Shown one piece after another: positions 34,604 through 43,735 of a DNA stretch of 64,000 bases; positions within the stretch are counted from its first letter, which is position 1; every line of letters begins with the position of its first letter. The translations under genes and the position numbers were made by a program. The notes beneath the pieces were generated by a model, which did not search any database, was not told where the DNA came from, and saw only the letters and a program-made list of their open reading frames with translations. This DNA comes from Kamptonema formosum PCC 6407 (GTDB lineage: Bacteria > Cyanobacteriota > Cyanobacteriia > Cyanobacteriales > Microcoleaceae), in NCBI RefSeq assembly GCF_000332155.1, contig NZ_KB235903.1, positions 273,499-337,498 of the forward strand. The letters run 5' to 3'.

Positions 34604-35767
34604 ATGCAAATTTATTTAGACTACAGCGCCACTACACCCATACGCCCAGAAGCGATCGCCGCCATGCAAGCTGCCTTTACTCAATATTGGGGCAACCCTT
34701 CCAGCTTGCACGATTGGGGTCAAAGAGCAGCCACAACTCTAGAATTATCTAGAATGCAAGTAGCTAGCCTGATCAATGCCCCGCCGGAATCAGTGATTTT
34801 TACCTCTGGTGGCACAGAAGCCGACAACTTGGCAATTTTAGGCATCGCCCGCCATTACAAGCAGCCGCAACACATCATCATTTCCAGCGTTGAACATCCC
34901 GCCGTAGCAGAACCAGTAAGGTTTCTCGAACAACTAGGCTGGGAAGTAACCCGATTGCCAGTCGATCGCTTGGGGAGAGTTCATCCCCTCGACTTACACG
35001 CATCGCTACAACCCAATACAGTCCTAGTTTCCGTGATTTTCGGTCAGAGTGAAGTAGGCACGCTACAACCAATTGAAGCTTTGGGCAAAATTGCCCGTTC
35101 TCATGGGGTCTTATTTCATACAGATGCCGTTCAGGTTGCTGGCAGAATCCCGATCGACGTGCAAAAATTGCCAGTTGACTTGCTATCGATATCTAGCCAT
35201 AAAATCTATGGCCCTCAAGGTTCTGGGATGCTTTATATCCGAGAAGGAGTAGAATTAGCCCCAGTATTTGGGGGCGGTGGTCAAGAAATGAAGCTGCGAT
35301 CGGGGACGCAAGCAGTGCCAAATATAGTTGGTTTTGGCGTGGCGGCGGAATTGGCATTACAGGAAATGGCAGAGGAAACGCCGAGATTAATTGGATTGCG
35401 CGATCGCCTATTTGATAAATTAGCTGAGGTACCGAATTTAGTACCAACAGGCGATCGCTATTGTAGATTGCCACACCATCTTAGTTTTGTGGTTGCCAGT
35501 AAAGATGAAAATATTACAGGCAAAACCTTAGTGCGGCAACTAAATCTGGCGGGAATTGGTATCAGTTCCGGTTCTGCTTGTAGTAGTGGAAAAATTACGC
35601 CCATTCCAACCTTGTTGGCGATGGGATACAGCGAAACTGAGGCTATTCGAGGAATTCGCTTGACTCTGGGCAGAGATACCACCGAAGCTGATATAGACTG
35701 GACTGCGATCGCGATCGCCCAAATTATGGAAAGATTAATGCCAAAACGGTTAACTGTTAACTGTTAA
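34604..35767 (+). CDS. Cysteine desulfurase (NifS/IscS-like)
   Basis: This is a 387-residue PLP enzyme that takes sulfur from cysteine for iron-sulfur or other sulfur cofactor assembly. The start MQIYLDYSATTPIRP is canonical. Active-site parts are SSVEHPAV (His stacking on PLP), LLSISSHKIYGPQG (Schiff-base Lys) and ISSGSACSSG (nucleophile Cys). The heptamer array touches the ATG directly, so no ribosome-binding site is visible. At the other end the last residues LTVNC and the stop codon are formed by gttaact repeat units, so the native C-terminus may have been changed by repeat expansion. Several desulfurases exist in cyanobacteria; I cannot assign nifS, iscS or sufS. Confidence 0.92.
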   Translation: MQIYLDYSATTPIRPEAIAAMQAAFTQYWGNPSSLHDWGQRAATTLELSRMQVASLINAPPESVIFTSGGTEADNLAILGIARHYKQPQHIIISSVEHPAVAEPVRFLEQLGWEVTRLPVDRLGRVHPLDLHASLQPNTVLVSVIFGQSEVGTLQPIEALGKIARSHGVLFHTDAVQVAGRIPIDVQKLPVDLLSISSHKIYGPQGSGMLYIREGVELAPVFGGGGQEMKLRSGTQAVPNIVGFGVAAELALQEMAEETPRLIGLRDRLFDKLAEVPNLVPTGDRYCRLPHHLSFVVASKDENITGKTLVRQLNLAGIGISSGSACSSGKITPIPTLLAMGYSETEAIRGIRLTLGRDTTEADIDWTAIAIAQIMERLMPKRLTVNC

Positions 35768-35946
35768 CGGTTAACGGTTAACGGTTAACTGTTAACTGGT
35801 AATTTTCCCTCTTCCCTCTTCCCTAGCCCCTAGCCCCTAGCCCCTCTTCCCTCTTCCCTAGCCCCTAGCCCCTAGCCCCTAGCCCCTAGCCCCTCTTCCC
35901 TCTTCCCTAGCCCCTAGCCCCTAGCCCCTCTTCCCTAGCCCCTCTT
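35758..35946. repeat. gttaacg and ctagccc/cttccct heptamer arrays
   Basis: Six or seven gttaacN heptamers (35758-35803) are followed by alternating blocks of cccctag and ccctctt heptamers up to 35946. The array runs from inside the desulfurase stop region to the base before the next start codon. Confidence 0.92.
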
Positions 35947-36693
35947 ATGATTGAACTCCCGAAAACACTTGAAGAAGCGATCGCCCAATCTCGCGAAGCA
36001 GTGAAAGCTGCCCTCAACGACGCTCAAACCCGGTTACAAATTGAATTAGTTTTCCCAGAAATCGCACTGCAAGCACAGTCAATAACCCAGCAATTCATCA
36101 CCGACTTTGAAGAACTAGCAAACGGCCTTAAAGTCTTCTTTCCTGACACAGGTTCAGCCGCCCTTGCTCGCCGAGACTGGGGAACAGTACCATTTAAAAT
36201 TACAGACCTTGGTAGCAGTAGATCCCCCGTAGCAGAGAAAATCGAGCCAGAAGACCAAATTTTCCTACTGGTAAATGCTTCCTCCATCGAAGTCGCCCAA
36301 GTCGAACAACTCTGTAACGCCGCCGATTCCCGGCCCGTAATTCTCCTCAACCCCCGTCTGGAAGACGCAGCTACCATTGGCATTGGTTATGCAGGTCGCC
36401 AATTGCGCGATCGCTTCCTCAATACCCTCCAATCTTGCTACTACATCAGACCCCTACCAACGGCGGCCCTTTTCCGTTGCTACCCTCAATCTTGGCAAGT
36501 ATGGCTGGAGGAAACAGAGGGTGAATACAAACTGATATCCGAAACCGCCCAAAAACCTGTAGGAGACGAGCTCGAACGGATTATAGCCCCAACTGTCCAA
36601 AATGGCGATCCTTCTGCTCCACAGTCGGCCCCTGTCAAGAAAAAAGGAATGCTGGCAGAACTTCAAAGTCTGTTCCGAGCACTTACAAACTAA
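35947..36693 (+). CDS. DUF1995 family protein (LPA3-like)
   Basis: This is a 248-residue DUF1995 protein, conserved in cyanobacteria and plastids; the plant relative LPA3 assists photosystem II assembly. Features seen are LPKTLEEAIAQSREAVKAAL at the start, RLQIELVFPEIALQAQSI, FFPDTG, IFLLVNASSIEVAQVEQL and VILLNPRLED, in the family order. There is no signal peptide and no strong membrane helix. The ATG follows the heptamer array directly, so initiation without Shine-Dalgarno is likely. Role in photosystem assembly is inferred from the plant protein. Confidence 0.85.
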   Translation: MIELPKTLEEAIAQSREAVKAALNDAQTRLQIELVFPEIALQAQSITQQFITDFEELANGLKVFFPDTGSAALARRDWGTVPFKITDLGSSRSPVAEKIEPEDQIFLLVNASSIEVAQVEQLCNAADSRPVILLNPRLEDAATIGIGYAGRQLRDRFLNTLQSCYYIRPLPTAALFRCYPQSWQVWLEETEGEYKLISETAQKPVGDELERIIAPTVQNGDPSAPQSAPVKKKGMLAELQSLFRALTN

Positions 36694-36922
36694 GGTGATT
36701 TATGAAACATAATTCGATTTGATAGTGGTATAATTTAACCACCAGAACACGAACCCTGGGCAAATCTTGAACGCAATAGTTCGGAGATTATGGGAGTAAC
36801 TGCACCAAAAAATCCGAGTTGCCTGCTGCAAAAACTAATTAAAAATAAGGGTTTCAGCCAAAGTAACTGAACTATTGTCAACCAGAACATCGTGTTTCAA
36901 ATCCGCGAATCGGGTAAGAAAA

Positions 36923-37675
36923 ATGAACCAACGGCGCATCGTCATTGGGGACGTACACGGACACTACGATGGGTTAATGACCCTTTTAGAAGCGATCGCC
37001 CCCAATAGTGACGATCGAGTTTATTTCTTAGGCGATTTAATAGACAGGGGGCCCAAAAGCGCTCAAGTGGTAGATTTTGTGAAGCAAAGTTCCTACCAAT
37101 GCCTGTTGGGAAACCACGAACAACTGATGATCGAGGCGAATGGAAGCGATCCGCGATCTTTACCAGCTTGGCTCTACAGTGGGGGACAGGCGACAATAGA
37201 TAGTTATATAGATATAGGGATGATTCCGTATAAACACTTAGATTGGATGCGATCGCTTCCCCCCTACCTCGACTTAGGCGATATTTGGCTAGCTCATGCT
37301 GGAGTCGATCCTAAACTCTCTCTCAAACAGCAATCTACCTATCAACTCTGTTGGATTCGCGGAGAATTTCATCGGATTTCCAAGCCTTATTTTCCTGATA
37401 AATTAATTATCACAGGCCATACTATTACTTTTACCTTTGAGGGTGTTAGTCCCGGAGAATTAGCACAAGGAAACGGTTGGTTAGACATTGACACTGGAGC
37501 GTACCATCCCAGAAGCGGCTGGTTAACAGGATTAGATATTACTCATCGCCTAGTCTATCAAGTAAATGTGTTTGAGCATAAAGTCCGCACCTTACATTTA
37601 GATGAAGCTGTCAAGCAGATTAAAATTCCTCAGTTGTCGATTCGCCATAACGATCGGATGAACACAATTTACTAA
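36923..37675 (+). CDS. Serine/threonine-type metallophosphatase (PrpA-like)
   Basis: This is a 250-residue PPP-family phosphatase. The motifs are IVIGDVHGHYDGL (GDxHG), FLGDLIDRGPKS (GDxxDRG) and CLLGNHEQLM (GNHE), with later His ligands in WLAHAGVD and IITGHTIT. Bacterial enzymes of this type act on phosphoproteins or small substrates such as diadenosine tetraphosphate. The ATG at 36923 (MNQRRIVIGD) fits the family start; the frame is open further upstream without similarity. The next gene follows immediately (TAAATG), so the two are co-transcribed. A TATAAT at 36729-36734 may belong to an upstream promoter. Confidence 0.87.
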   Translation: MNQRRIVIGDVHGHYDGLMTLLEAIAPNSDDRVYFLGDLIDRGPKSAQVVDFVKQSSYQCLLGNHEQLMIEANGSDPRSLPAWLYSGGQATIDSYIDIGMIPYKHLDWMRSLPPYLDLGDIWLAHAGVDPKLSLKQQSTYQLCWIRGEFHRISKPYFPDKLIITGHTITFTFEGVSPGELAQGNGWLDIDTGAYHPRSGWLTGLDITHRLVYQVNVFEHKVRTLHLDEAVKQIKIPQLSIRHNDRMNTIY

Positions 37676-38170
37676 ATGACGATTTCAAAGCCGAGATCAA
37701 AAAAAATAGCCCACCCTTTCACAGGTGAAACTGCACCCTGTCCCATCTGCCGCTGTGGTGAGATTTCTACCTTGACCCTAATGGAAGCCTTGGCTTGTAA
37801 CAGTTGCGATCGCATTTTCATAGCCAACGTGGAAAAGCAGGTACTCAAAATGGCGGACAGAGAACCCCCGATGACTTGGCACTGGAATGGCAAAAATTGG
37901 ATCGGAGCTCATTTAGAGGGGGTGGAATTGGGATGGGGGTATTTAATAGCAGCAGTCGCTCTAATCGTCCTTCCTACTACACTTATAGGCTTTTCCGCCT
38001 ACTATTTTCCCCCAACTCCGGGTAGTAAACTATCATGGTTGCCTTTTGCTTGGACTTGGTTAACCTTCCTGTCCCATTTAGGCATTGTTTTGTGGCTGAT
38101 GGCAGAAATGTATCAATTCCCCGTGTTGGTGTACTTGGGAGTGATGCGACGGCGGATATTCGGTAGCTGA
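37676..38170 (+). CDS. Membrane protein with N-terminal zinc ribbon
   Basis: This 164-residue protein starts directly after the phosphatase stop codon. Residues 20-50 hold two Cys pairs (APCPICRCGE and ACNSCDRIF), a zinc ribbon. Residues 85-110 and 125-150 are hydrophobic, giving two membrane spans. Between them lie MTWHWNGKNWIGAH and PPTPGSKLSW. I recognise it as a conserved cyanobacterial protein of unknown function. Its tight coupling with the phosphatase gene suggests a linked role, for example as a membrane partner. Confidence 0.72.
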   Translation: MTISKPRSKKIAHPFTGETAPCPICRCGEISTLTLMEALACNSCDRIFIANVEKQVLKMADREPPMTWHWNGKNWIGAHLEGVELGWGYLIAAVALIVLPTTLIGFSAYYFPPTPGSKLSWLPFAWTWLTFLSHLGIVLWLMAEMYQFPVLVYLGVMRRRIFGS

Positions 38171-38296
38171 GTTAGCTGAACAAGAGAGGCGATCGCACCC
38201 TTGCTAAGTCCAAATCAGTATTCCTAGAGCTATAATCTGTCGATATTCAATTCTTAACATTCACCAGCCCGAACCATTGCTATTTGTGAGGAGACA

Positions 38297-40273
38297 ATGA
38301 ACATACTTGGCATTTCGGCGTATTACCACGACAGCGCCGCAGCCTTAGTTTCCAATGGCGAAATTATCGCCGCCGCGCAGGAAGAGAGATTTTCCCGCAA
38401 GAAGCATGACGCGAGATTTCCAGAGAATGCGATCGCCTATTGCCTCAAAGCAGCCAAACTAGAGCTACGGGAAATAGATCGCATTGTCTTTTATGACAAA
38501 CCCCTAGTCAAATTCGAGCGATTGCTCGAAACTTATCTATCTTATGCCCCTCATGGTTTTCGCTCCTTTTTAGCAGCAATGCCAGTCTGGCTCAAAGAAA
38601 AGCTCTACCTCAAAACTGTATTAAAAAGAGAGTTTGCAAAAATGGGTGGTTGCAAGACCCCCTTAGTACCTCCCCTGCTATTTACCGAACATCACCAAGC
38701 CCACGCCGCCTCAGCCTTTTACCCTAGTCCCTTTCAACAAGCCGTCGTTCTCTGTCTTGATGGTGTGGGCGAATGGGCGACAACTTCCGTTTGGTGGGGA
38801 GATGGCAACCAACTTACTCCTCAGTGGGAAATTGACTTTCCTCACTCACTAGGCTTGCTCTATTCAGCATTTACCTACTACACAGGCTTTAAAGTCAACT
38901 CTGGTGAGTACAAACTCATGGGTTTAGCCCCCTACGGCGAACCCAAATATGTAGACAAAATCCTCACTCACCTGCTTGACCTCAAGGACGATGGTACTTT
39001 CCGGTTGAATATGGATTATTTCAACTACACCACCGGCTTGACGATGACGAATAAGAAGTTTGACGAACTGTTTGGCGGGTCACCGCGTCAAGCTGAGGGT
39101 AAACTCACCCAGAGGGAAATGGACATCGCTGCTTCCATTCAAGTTGTGACTGAAGAAGTAGTGTTGCGCCTCAGCAGAACAGTCCAAAAAGAATTCAATG
39201 CTGATTATCTCTGTCTGGCGGGAGGAGTAGCGCTTAACTGTGTTGCTAACGGTCGAATTTTGCGCGAAGGGCCTTTTAAAGATATTTGGATTCAACCCGC
39301 TGCGGGAGATGCAGGCGGCGCTTTGGGTGCGGCTTTGGCGGTTTGGTACGAATATGGCGACCAGCAGCGGAATGTTAAAAATTGGTTAGTAGGGGATGTA
39401 GGGGAGTCATCGCCAGAAACTGAAGATACCGGTGAGGGTTTGTCTGTTGTAACGGCTGCTGCGATCGCGCAGCGCGGCGTACCCGCGATCGCTACCAAAT
39501 CTACTGCTAAGCTAGCCTGCAATGACCAAATGCGGGGTTCCTATCTAGGGCCGCGCTACAGTGATGCTGAGATTCTGGAGTATTTCGACGGTATCCAAGC
39601 CAATTATCAGCGCCTTGATGACGCAGAACTGATGCCTCGCTTAGCGGAAATTTTAGATGGGGGCAATGTAATCGGTTGGTTCCAAGGCCGGATGGAATTT
39701 GGGCCTCGCGCTTTAGGCGGGCGATCGATTATTGGCGACCCCCGCAATACTAAAATGCAGTCGGTGATGAACCTGAAAATCAAATACCGGGAATCATTTC
39801 GACCTTTTGCACCGTCAGTATTGGCCGAACGGGTTTCGGAGTATTTTGAGATTGACCACTCCAGCCCTTATATGTTATTAGTAGCTCCTGTGAAAGCAAG
39901 TCTGAGAATTCCGATGACAGCTCAGCAAGAGCAACTTTTTGGCATTGACAAGCTGAATGTCCCTCGCTCAGAATTGCCTGCTGTCACCCACGTCGATTAC
40001 TCGGCTCGCATCCAGACAGTTCACAAAGAAACCAATCCCCGCTACTATGATTTAATCTCTAATTTTGAGAAGAGAACTGGTTGTGCGGTACTGGTTAATA
40101 CTTCTTTTAATGTCCGAGGCGAACCGATTGTCTGTACTCCAGAAGATGCTTACCGCTGTTTTATGCGGACGGAAATGGATTATCTGGTAGTGGAGAATTT
40201 CTTGTTAGCTAAGTCGGAACAAATTCCTTGGAAACAAGATGATTCTTGGAAGAGTGAATTTGAATTAGATTAG
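38297..40273 (+). CDS. NodU/CmcH-type carbamoyltransferase
   Basis: This is a 658-residue O-carbamoyltransferase using carbamoyl phosphate and ATP to carbamoylate a hydroxyl group. The N-terminal ASKHA-like domain (MNILGISAYYHDSAAAL, HHQAHAASAFYPS, LCLDGVGEWATTS, LGLLYSAFTYYTGFKVNSGEYKLMGLAPYG) and the C-terminal YrdC-like part (WFQGRMEFGPRALGGRSI, NTSFNVRGEPIV) are complete. A segment of about 47 residues at 362-408 lies between QRNVK and NDQMRGSYLGP where relatives join directly. It is encoded by HIP1-rich DNA and looks like an insertion. GAGGAG precedes the ATG. Its neighbours (SxtJ-like, DUF5989, SGNH proteins) suggest modification of a surface glycan or secondary metabolite. Confidence 0.92.
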   Translation: MNILGISAYYHDSAAALVSNGEIIAAAQEERFSRKKHDARFPENAIAYCLKAAKLELREIDRIVFYDKPLVKFERLLETYLSYAPHGFRSFLAAMPVWLKEKLYLKTVLKREFAKMGGCKTPLVPPLLFTEHHQAHAASAFYPSPFQQAVVLCLDGVGEWATTSVWWGDGNQLTPQWEIDFPHSLGLLYSAFTYYTGFKVNSGEYKLMGLAPYGEPKYVDKILTHLLDLKDDGTFRLNMDYFNYTTGLTMTNKKFDELFGGSPRQAEGKLTQREMDIAASIQVVTEEVVLRLSRTVQKEFNADYLCLAGGVALNCVANGRILREGPFKDIWIQPAAGDAGGALGAALAVWYEYGDQQRNVKNWLVGDVGESSPETEDTGEGLSVVTAAAIAQRGVPAIATKSTAKLACNDQMRGSYLGPRYSDAEILEYFDGIQANYQRLDDAELMPRLAEILDGGNVIGWFQGRMEFGPRALGGRSIIGDPRNTKMQSVMNLKIKYRESFRPFAPSVLAERVSEYFEIDHSSPYMLLVAPVKASLRIPMTAQQEQLFGIDKLNVPRSELPAVTHVDYSARIQTVHKETNPRYYDLISNFEKRTGCAVLVNTSFNVRGEPIVCTPEDAYRCFMRTEMDYLVVENFLLAKSEQIPWKQDDSWKSEFELD

Positions 40274-40276
40274 TTA

Positions 40277-40481
40277 ATTGTTGATTGTTGATTGTTGTTT
40301 GTTAGTTGTTAGTTGTTAGTTGTTCGTTGTAAAAAATGAAAGCACAACTAAACTCTGTATCCTCCTAGTAGTGGCTTTAGCTGCTAAGTTATAGGAAACA
40401 GCATCTAAAGCAGCCACTACTACTTAACAACCAACAATGAACAACCAACCACTAACAACTAACAACTAACAAACAACAAAG
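40277..40481. repeat. Mirror arrangement of ttgttag heptamers around a hairpin
   Basis: Plus-strand ttgttagttg units (40277-40330) face their complement caactaacaa units (40424-40478). Between them an imperfect stem pairs tagtagtggctttagctgct with agcatctaaagcagccact. The whole 200 bp can fold as one long hairpin between the carbamoyltransferase and the SxtJ-like gene. No gene is visible in it. Confidence 0.75.
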
Positions 40482-40499
40482 TTTAATGATAAATGGCTG

Positions 40500-40922
40500 A
40501 TGAGTAATCACGACAAAATACCAAAACTTGACAACAAAGGACTGCGCGACTTTGGACTGTTAATAGGTGGATTAATTGGTTTTATTTTTGGTCTATTAAT
40601 CCCTCTACTACACCATCGTTCTATCAGCCTTATTCCTTGGTGGCCCTGGATTATCTGCGGTGTAATGATAGCTTTGGCATTGGTTGCGCCAGCAGCACTA
40701 AATCCTGTCTATCTCCTATGGATGAGATTTGGGCTGGTTATGCACGCCATCCAAACCCGGCTGATTTTAGGGATAGTATTTTACCTAATCATGCTGCCAA
40801 TGGGGATTATTAAGCAGTTATTTGGTAAAGATGCTATGCAGCGTAAATTGGAAAGAGATACGGTGACATACCGCGTGCCTAGTAAAGTCAGAACAAAAGT
40901 TAGTATGGAGCGACCTTTCTAA
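40500..40922 (+). CDS. SxtJ-like small membrane protein
   Basis: This is a 140-residue membrane protein with three or four hydrophobic segments (GLLIGGLIGFIFGLLIPLL, WPWIICGVMIALALVAPAAL, LILGIVFYLIMLPMGIIKQLFG) and a basic tail. It resembles the SxtJ family, named from the saxitoxin cluster and commonly found next to NodU-type carbamoyltransferases. Its biochemical role is unknown. The stop codon overlaps the ATG of the next gene by one base (TAATG), so translation is coupled. Confidence 0.8.
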   Translation: MSNHDKIPKLDNKGLRDFGLLIGGLIGFIFGLLIPLLHHRSISLIPWWPWIICGVMIALALVAPAALNPVYLLWMRFGLVMHAIQTRLILGIVFYLIMLPMGIIKQLFGKDAMQRKLERDTVTYRVPSKVRTKVSMERPF

Positions 40923-41086
40923 TGTTTGAAGCAACATTAGACTTTTTGAAAGATTTGTGGGCGTTTATGAAAGAACGCCAGAAGTATTGGCTATTGCCCT
41001 TGATTATTACCTTAGTTCTTTTGGGAGCTTTAATTGTATTGAGTCAGGGTTCTGTGATTGCCCCCTTTATCTACACGCTGTTTTGA
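40922..41086 (+). CDS. DUF5989 family 54-residue membrane peptide
   Basis: This small gene overlaps the SxtJ-like stop by one base and ends five bases before the SGNH gene. The product MFEATLDFLKDLWAFMKERQ is followed by one membrane helix (YWLLPLIITLVLLGALIVL) and a short tail. DUF5989 proteins of this size accompany SxtJ and carbamoyltransferase genes in many bacteria. Its conserved KERKK/QKYWLLP-like segment supports the call. Function is unknown. Confidence 0.82.
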   Translation: MFEATLDFLKDLWAFMKERQKYWLLPLIITLVLLGALIVLSQGSVIAPFIYTLF

Positions 41087-41090
41087 GATA

Positions 41091-42293
41091 ATGAGCAAAC
41101 TGAAAAATTGGAGTGTCAATTTAGGATTGACACTCGGCAGTTTAGCAATAGGGGTGTTAATTGGTGAAGTAGGATTGCGAATTGCTGGCAGTGAGGGTTA
41201 TCAAAAAATAGGAGATGTTGTAGATTCCGCACCGACAATTTTTCACACTTCCGATCCAGATCGCGGGTGGGGACTGAAACCTGGTGCTGCTGGCGATTGG
41301 CGAGGTGAGGGTGAAAGTTATGTACGGGTTAATAGCGATGGTTTGCGCGATCGCGAACACAATAAAGCTAAGCCTAAAAATACCTTCCGAATTGCAGTGC
41401 TAGGAGATTCTTTCACAGAGGCAATTCATGTGCCAATGGAAAGGACTTTTTGGGCAAAAATGGAAAATAGACTGGGAAAATGTGAGGCCATAAAAGGCAA
41501 GCAAGTTGAGGTAATTAATTTTGGAGTGCAAGGATATGGCACTGCTCAAGAATTGATTACTTTGCGGAAAAAGGTATGGGATTATAATCCTGATGTTGTT
41601 ATCCTGGCTTTGTTTATCGGCAATGACCTCATCAATAATTCTCGTGAACTTGAATATGACCATTATCGACCATTTTTTATTTACGATCGCAATGGCAAAT
41701 TAGTAGAGGATATGTCCTTTCGCAATCTCCCTCCTATCGATCGGAATCGCTATGCTGTTTCAATTGTTGATAGATTTCCTACTTGGTTAGTCAACAATTC
41801 TCGAATTTTACAAGTGACTAAAAAAGTAGAGCTAGATATTAAGAAGCGACAAATATCTGACAACTTTACAGCTTTAAGTGCTAATAATTTAAAGGAACCT
41901 CAAGATCAAACTTGGCAGGAGGCATGGCGCTTAACTGAGGATTTGATTGTATTAATGCGGAATGAAGTAGTCAATAAAGGTGCTGATTTCCTATTGGTTA
42001 ATATCGGCGATCCAATGCAAGTTCAACCCGATCGAGCGAAAACTAAACAAAATATGGAGCAAAACAATATTCAAGATTTGTTTTATGCAGATAAAAGGAT
42101 GCAGGCATTAGGCGATCGCGGGGGTTTTCCTGTATTGAATTTAGCTCAGCCTTTCCAGGCTTATGCTGAACAAAATAAGATTTGCCTGCATGGATTTGAT
42201 AACGCCTTGCCCTGCGGAGGTCATTGGAATCCTGAAGGGCATCGGCTTGCTGCTAGAATGATTTCTGAAAAGCTGTGCCAACAATTGAAATAA
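41091..42293 (+). CDS. SGNH/GDSL hydrolase, membrane anchored
   Basis: This is a 400-residue protein with one N-terminal membrane helix (residues 9-30) and an extracytoplasmic SGNH hydrolase domain. The catalytic Ser lies in RIAVLGDSFTEAI, the oxyanion blocks are FGVQGYGT (Gly) and ALFIGNDL (Asn), and the His in GGHWNPEGHRLAARM. Such enzymes add or remove acyl groups on sugars. Start MSKLKNWSVN at 41091 is preferred to the frame from 41058 that overlaps the previous gene. It belongs to the carbamoyltransferase cluster. Confidence 0.87.
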   Translation: MSKLKNWSVNLGLTLGSLAIGVLIGEVGLRIAGSEGYQKIGDVVDSAPTIFHTSDPDRGWGLKPGAAGDWRGEGESYVRVNSDGLRDREHNKAKPKNTFRIAVLGDSFTEAIHVPMERTFWAKMENRLGKCEAIKGKQVEVINFGVQGYGTAQELITLRKKVWDYNPDVVILALFIGNDLINNSRELEYDHYRPFFIYDRNGKLVEDMSFRNLPPIDRNRYAVSIVDRFPTWLVNNSRILQVTKKVELDIKKRQISDNFTALSANNLKEPQDQTWQEAWRLTEDLIVLMRNEVVNKGADFLLVNIGDPMQVQPDRAKTKQNMEQNNIQDLFYADKRMQALGDRGGFPVLNLAQPFQAYAEQNKICLHGFDNALPCGGHWNPEGHRLAARMISEKLCQQLK

Positions 42294-42333
42294 ATTCAAC
42301 CCTAATATCTGAAATAGTAGGTGATAAGATTAA

Positions 42334-43659
42334 ATGAAAGATTCTAATACAATTGAAAAAAGTAAAAATCTCTTAGTATTAATTGCTATTAACTTAGCTA
42401 TTACCTTTGTTGCTTTAGAGGCTCTATCCTTAGCCTTTTATTTTATCAACAATAAGACCTTGTTTTATACAAGGGGGAAAACTCAAGATAAAATAGTAAC
42501 AGACTTGGAAAGAACAGGAGTTAGGCTAGATGAATCTATTGTAGAACGGCTTCATCCTTTCTTTGGCTACGTGCTGAAACAAGGAGCATTCTCAAAGGAA
42601 GATTTAGGACTAAAAGTCAATAGCCAAGGCTTTTTTTCCATTTATGATTATCCTTTTATTAAAACTGATAAAAATCAATTTGTTATTGGAGTTTTTGGCG
42701 GTTCAGTTGCTAATAATTTTGTTCTTGATGAATATGTAAGCAAAAGATTTTCGGAAAAACTAAATAAATTTCCAGAGTTTTCTAATAAAAAAATAGTTGT
42801 TTTAAACTTTGCCAACGGTGGTTACAAACAACCGCAACAGTTGTTAATTTTAAGTTATTTTCTAGCTTTGGGTCAAAAGTTCGATCTTGTCGTCAACATT
42901 GACGGCTTTAATGAAGTAGCCCTCTCAAACTTAAACAATAAAGCTCAAGTAGACATGGGGATGCCTAGCGTACAGCACATACAGCCCTTGACTGGTTTGG
43001 CTAATAATAGCTTGTCGCCGGAAGTAATGAGTTCAATAGTTAAAATTAGCGAAACGAAAAAGCAGTTAAGAGCCACTATCAATAAGTTAGATAATTGTAA
43101 CTTAGCTTTGTGTTATACTTTAACATCCTTGCACGTTAAACAATTAGTCAATAATTATCAACAACAAATTATTACTTATGACCAAAATGTAAAACAATCA
43201 AATACTACAGATAACAAGAATAATATAGTTTATATTCCTAAAAACAAGTCAGTTTTAGATGATGTTAGTGCTTTTGAAAAAATGGCGGCAGTTTGGTCTG
43301 AATCTTCTCTAATGATGAAGCAACTGTTAGCGAAGAGAAAAATTAAATATTTTCACTTCATACAACCAAATCAGTATTATCCAACAAAGCGAGTGTTTAC
43401 TGAAGAAGAAAAGCAACTTTATTTGAGCCCGGATAGCCCATATTCTGAGGCGATAAAAAAAGGCTATCCATTATTGTTATCTAAAGTTGAGCTGTTCCAA
43501 AAGGTGAAGCTTAATATATTTAGTGCAGTCAATATTTTAGACAATACCAAAGAAACTGTTTACAAAGATGCCTGCTGTCATTATAATCAAATCGGAGATG
43601 AAATATTAGCCACCTATATTTCTAGCTCTATTGTCCAAAGATTAAGGGAGGAAAAATAG
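42334..43659 (+). CDS. SGNH-like protein, first of two tandem paralogues
   Basis: This is a 441-residue protein with an N-terminal membrane helix (residues 10-40) and an SGNH-like fold. FVIGVFGGSVANNF replaces GDS by GGS around the Ser, then NFANGGYKQPQQLL, VVNIDGFNEVAL (Asn/Asp block) and near the end CCHYNQIGDEILA where His is preceded by Cys-Cys rather than Asp-x-x. It shares these blocks and overall layout with the next gene, so both arose by duplication. It is probably extracytoplasmic. A role in glycan acylation is inferred from the cluster. Confidence 0.75.
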   Translation: MKDSNTIEKSKNLLVLIAINLAITFVALEALSLAFYFINNKTLFYTRGKTQDKIVTDLERTGVRLDESIVERLHPFFGYVLKQGAFSKEDLGLKVNSQGFFSIYDYPFIKTDKNQFVIGVFGGSVANNFVLDEYVSKRFSEKLNKFPEFSNKKIVVLNFANGGYKQPQQLLILSYFLALGQKFDLVVNIDGFNEVALSNLNNKAQVDMGMPSVQHIQPLTGLANNSLSPEVMSSIVKISETKKQLRATINKLDNCNLALCYTLTSLHVKQLVNNYQQQIITYDQNVKQSNTTDNKNNIVYIPKNKSVLDDVSAFEKMAAVWSESSLMMKQLLAKRKIKYFHFIQPNQYYPTKRVFTEEEKQLYLSPDSPYSEAIKKGYPLLLSKVELFQKVKLNIFSAVNILDNTKETVYKDACCHYNQIGDEILATYISSSIVQRLREEK

Positions 43660-43735
43660 ATATATAAATTGAGAAAGTTTATGATATGATAATTCACTAA
43701 ATGTACAGTTAGAGAGTTAGGGATAGTACGCGGTG

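Noticed and set aside
36694-36922. Small frame at 36790 (26 codons, MGVTAPKNPSC) and a possible tRNA
   Set aside because: No ribosome-binding site or known family was seen, and no cloverleaf could be drawn, so neither is reported.
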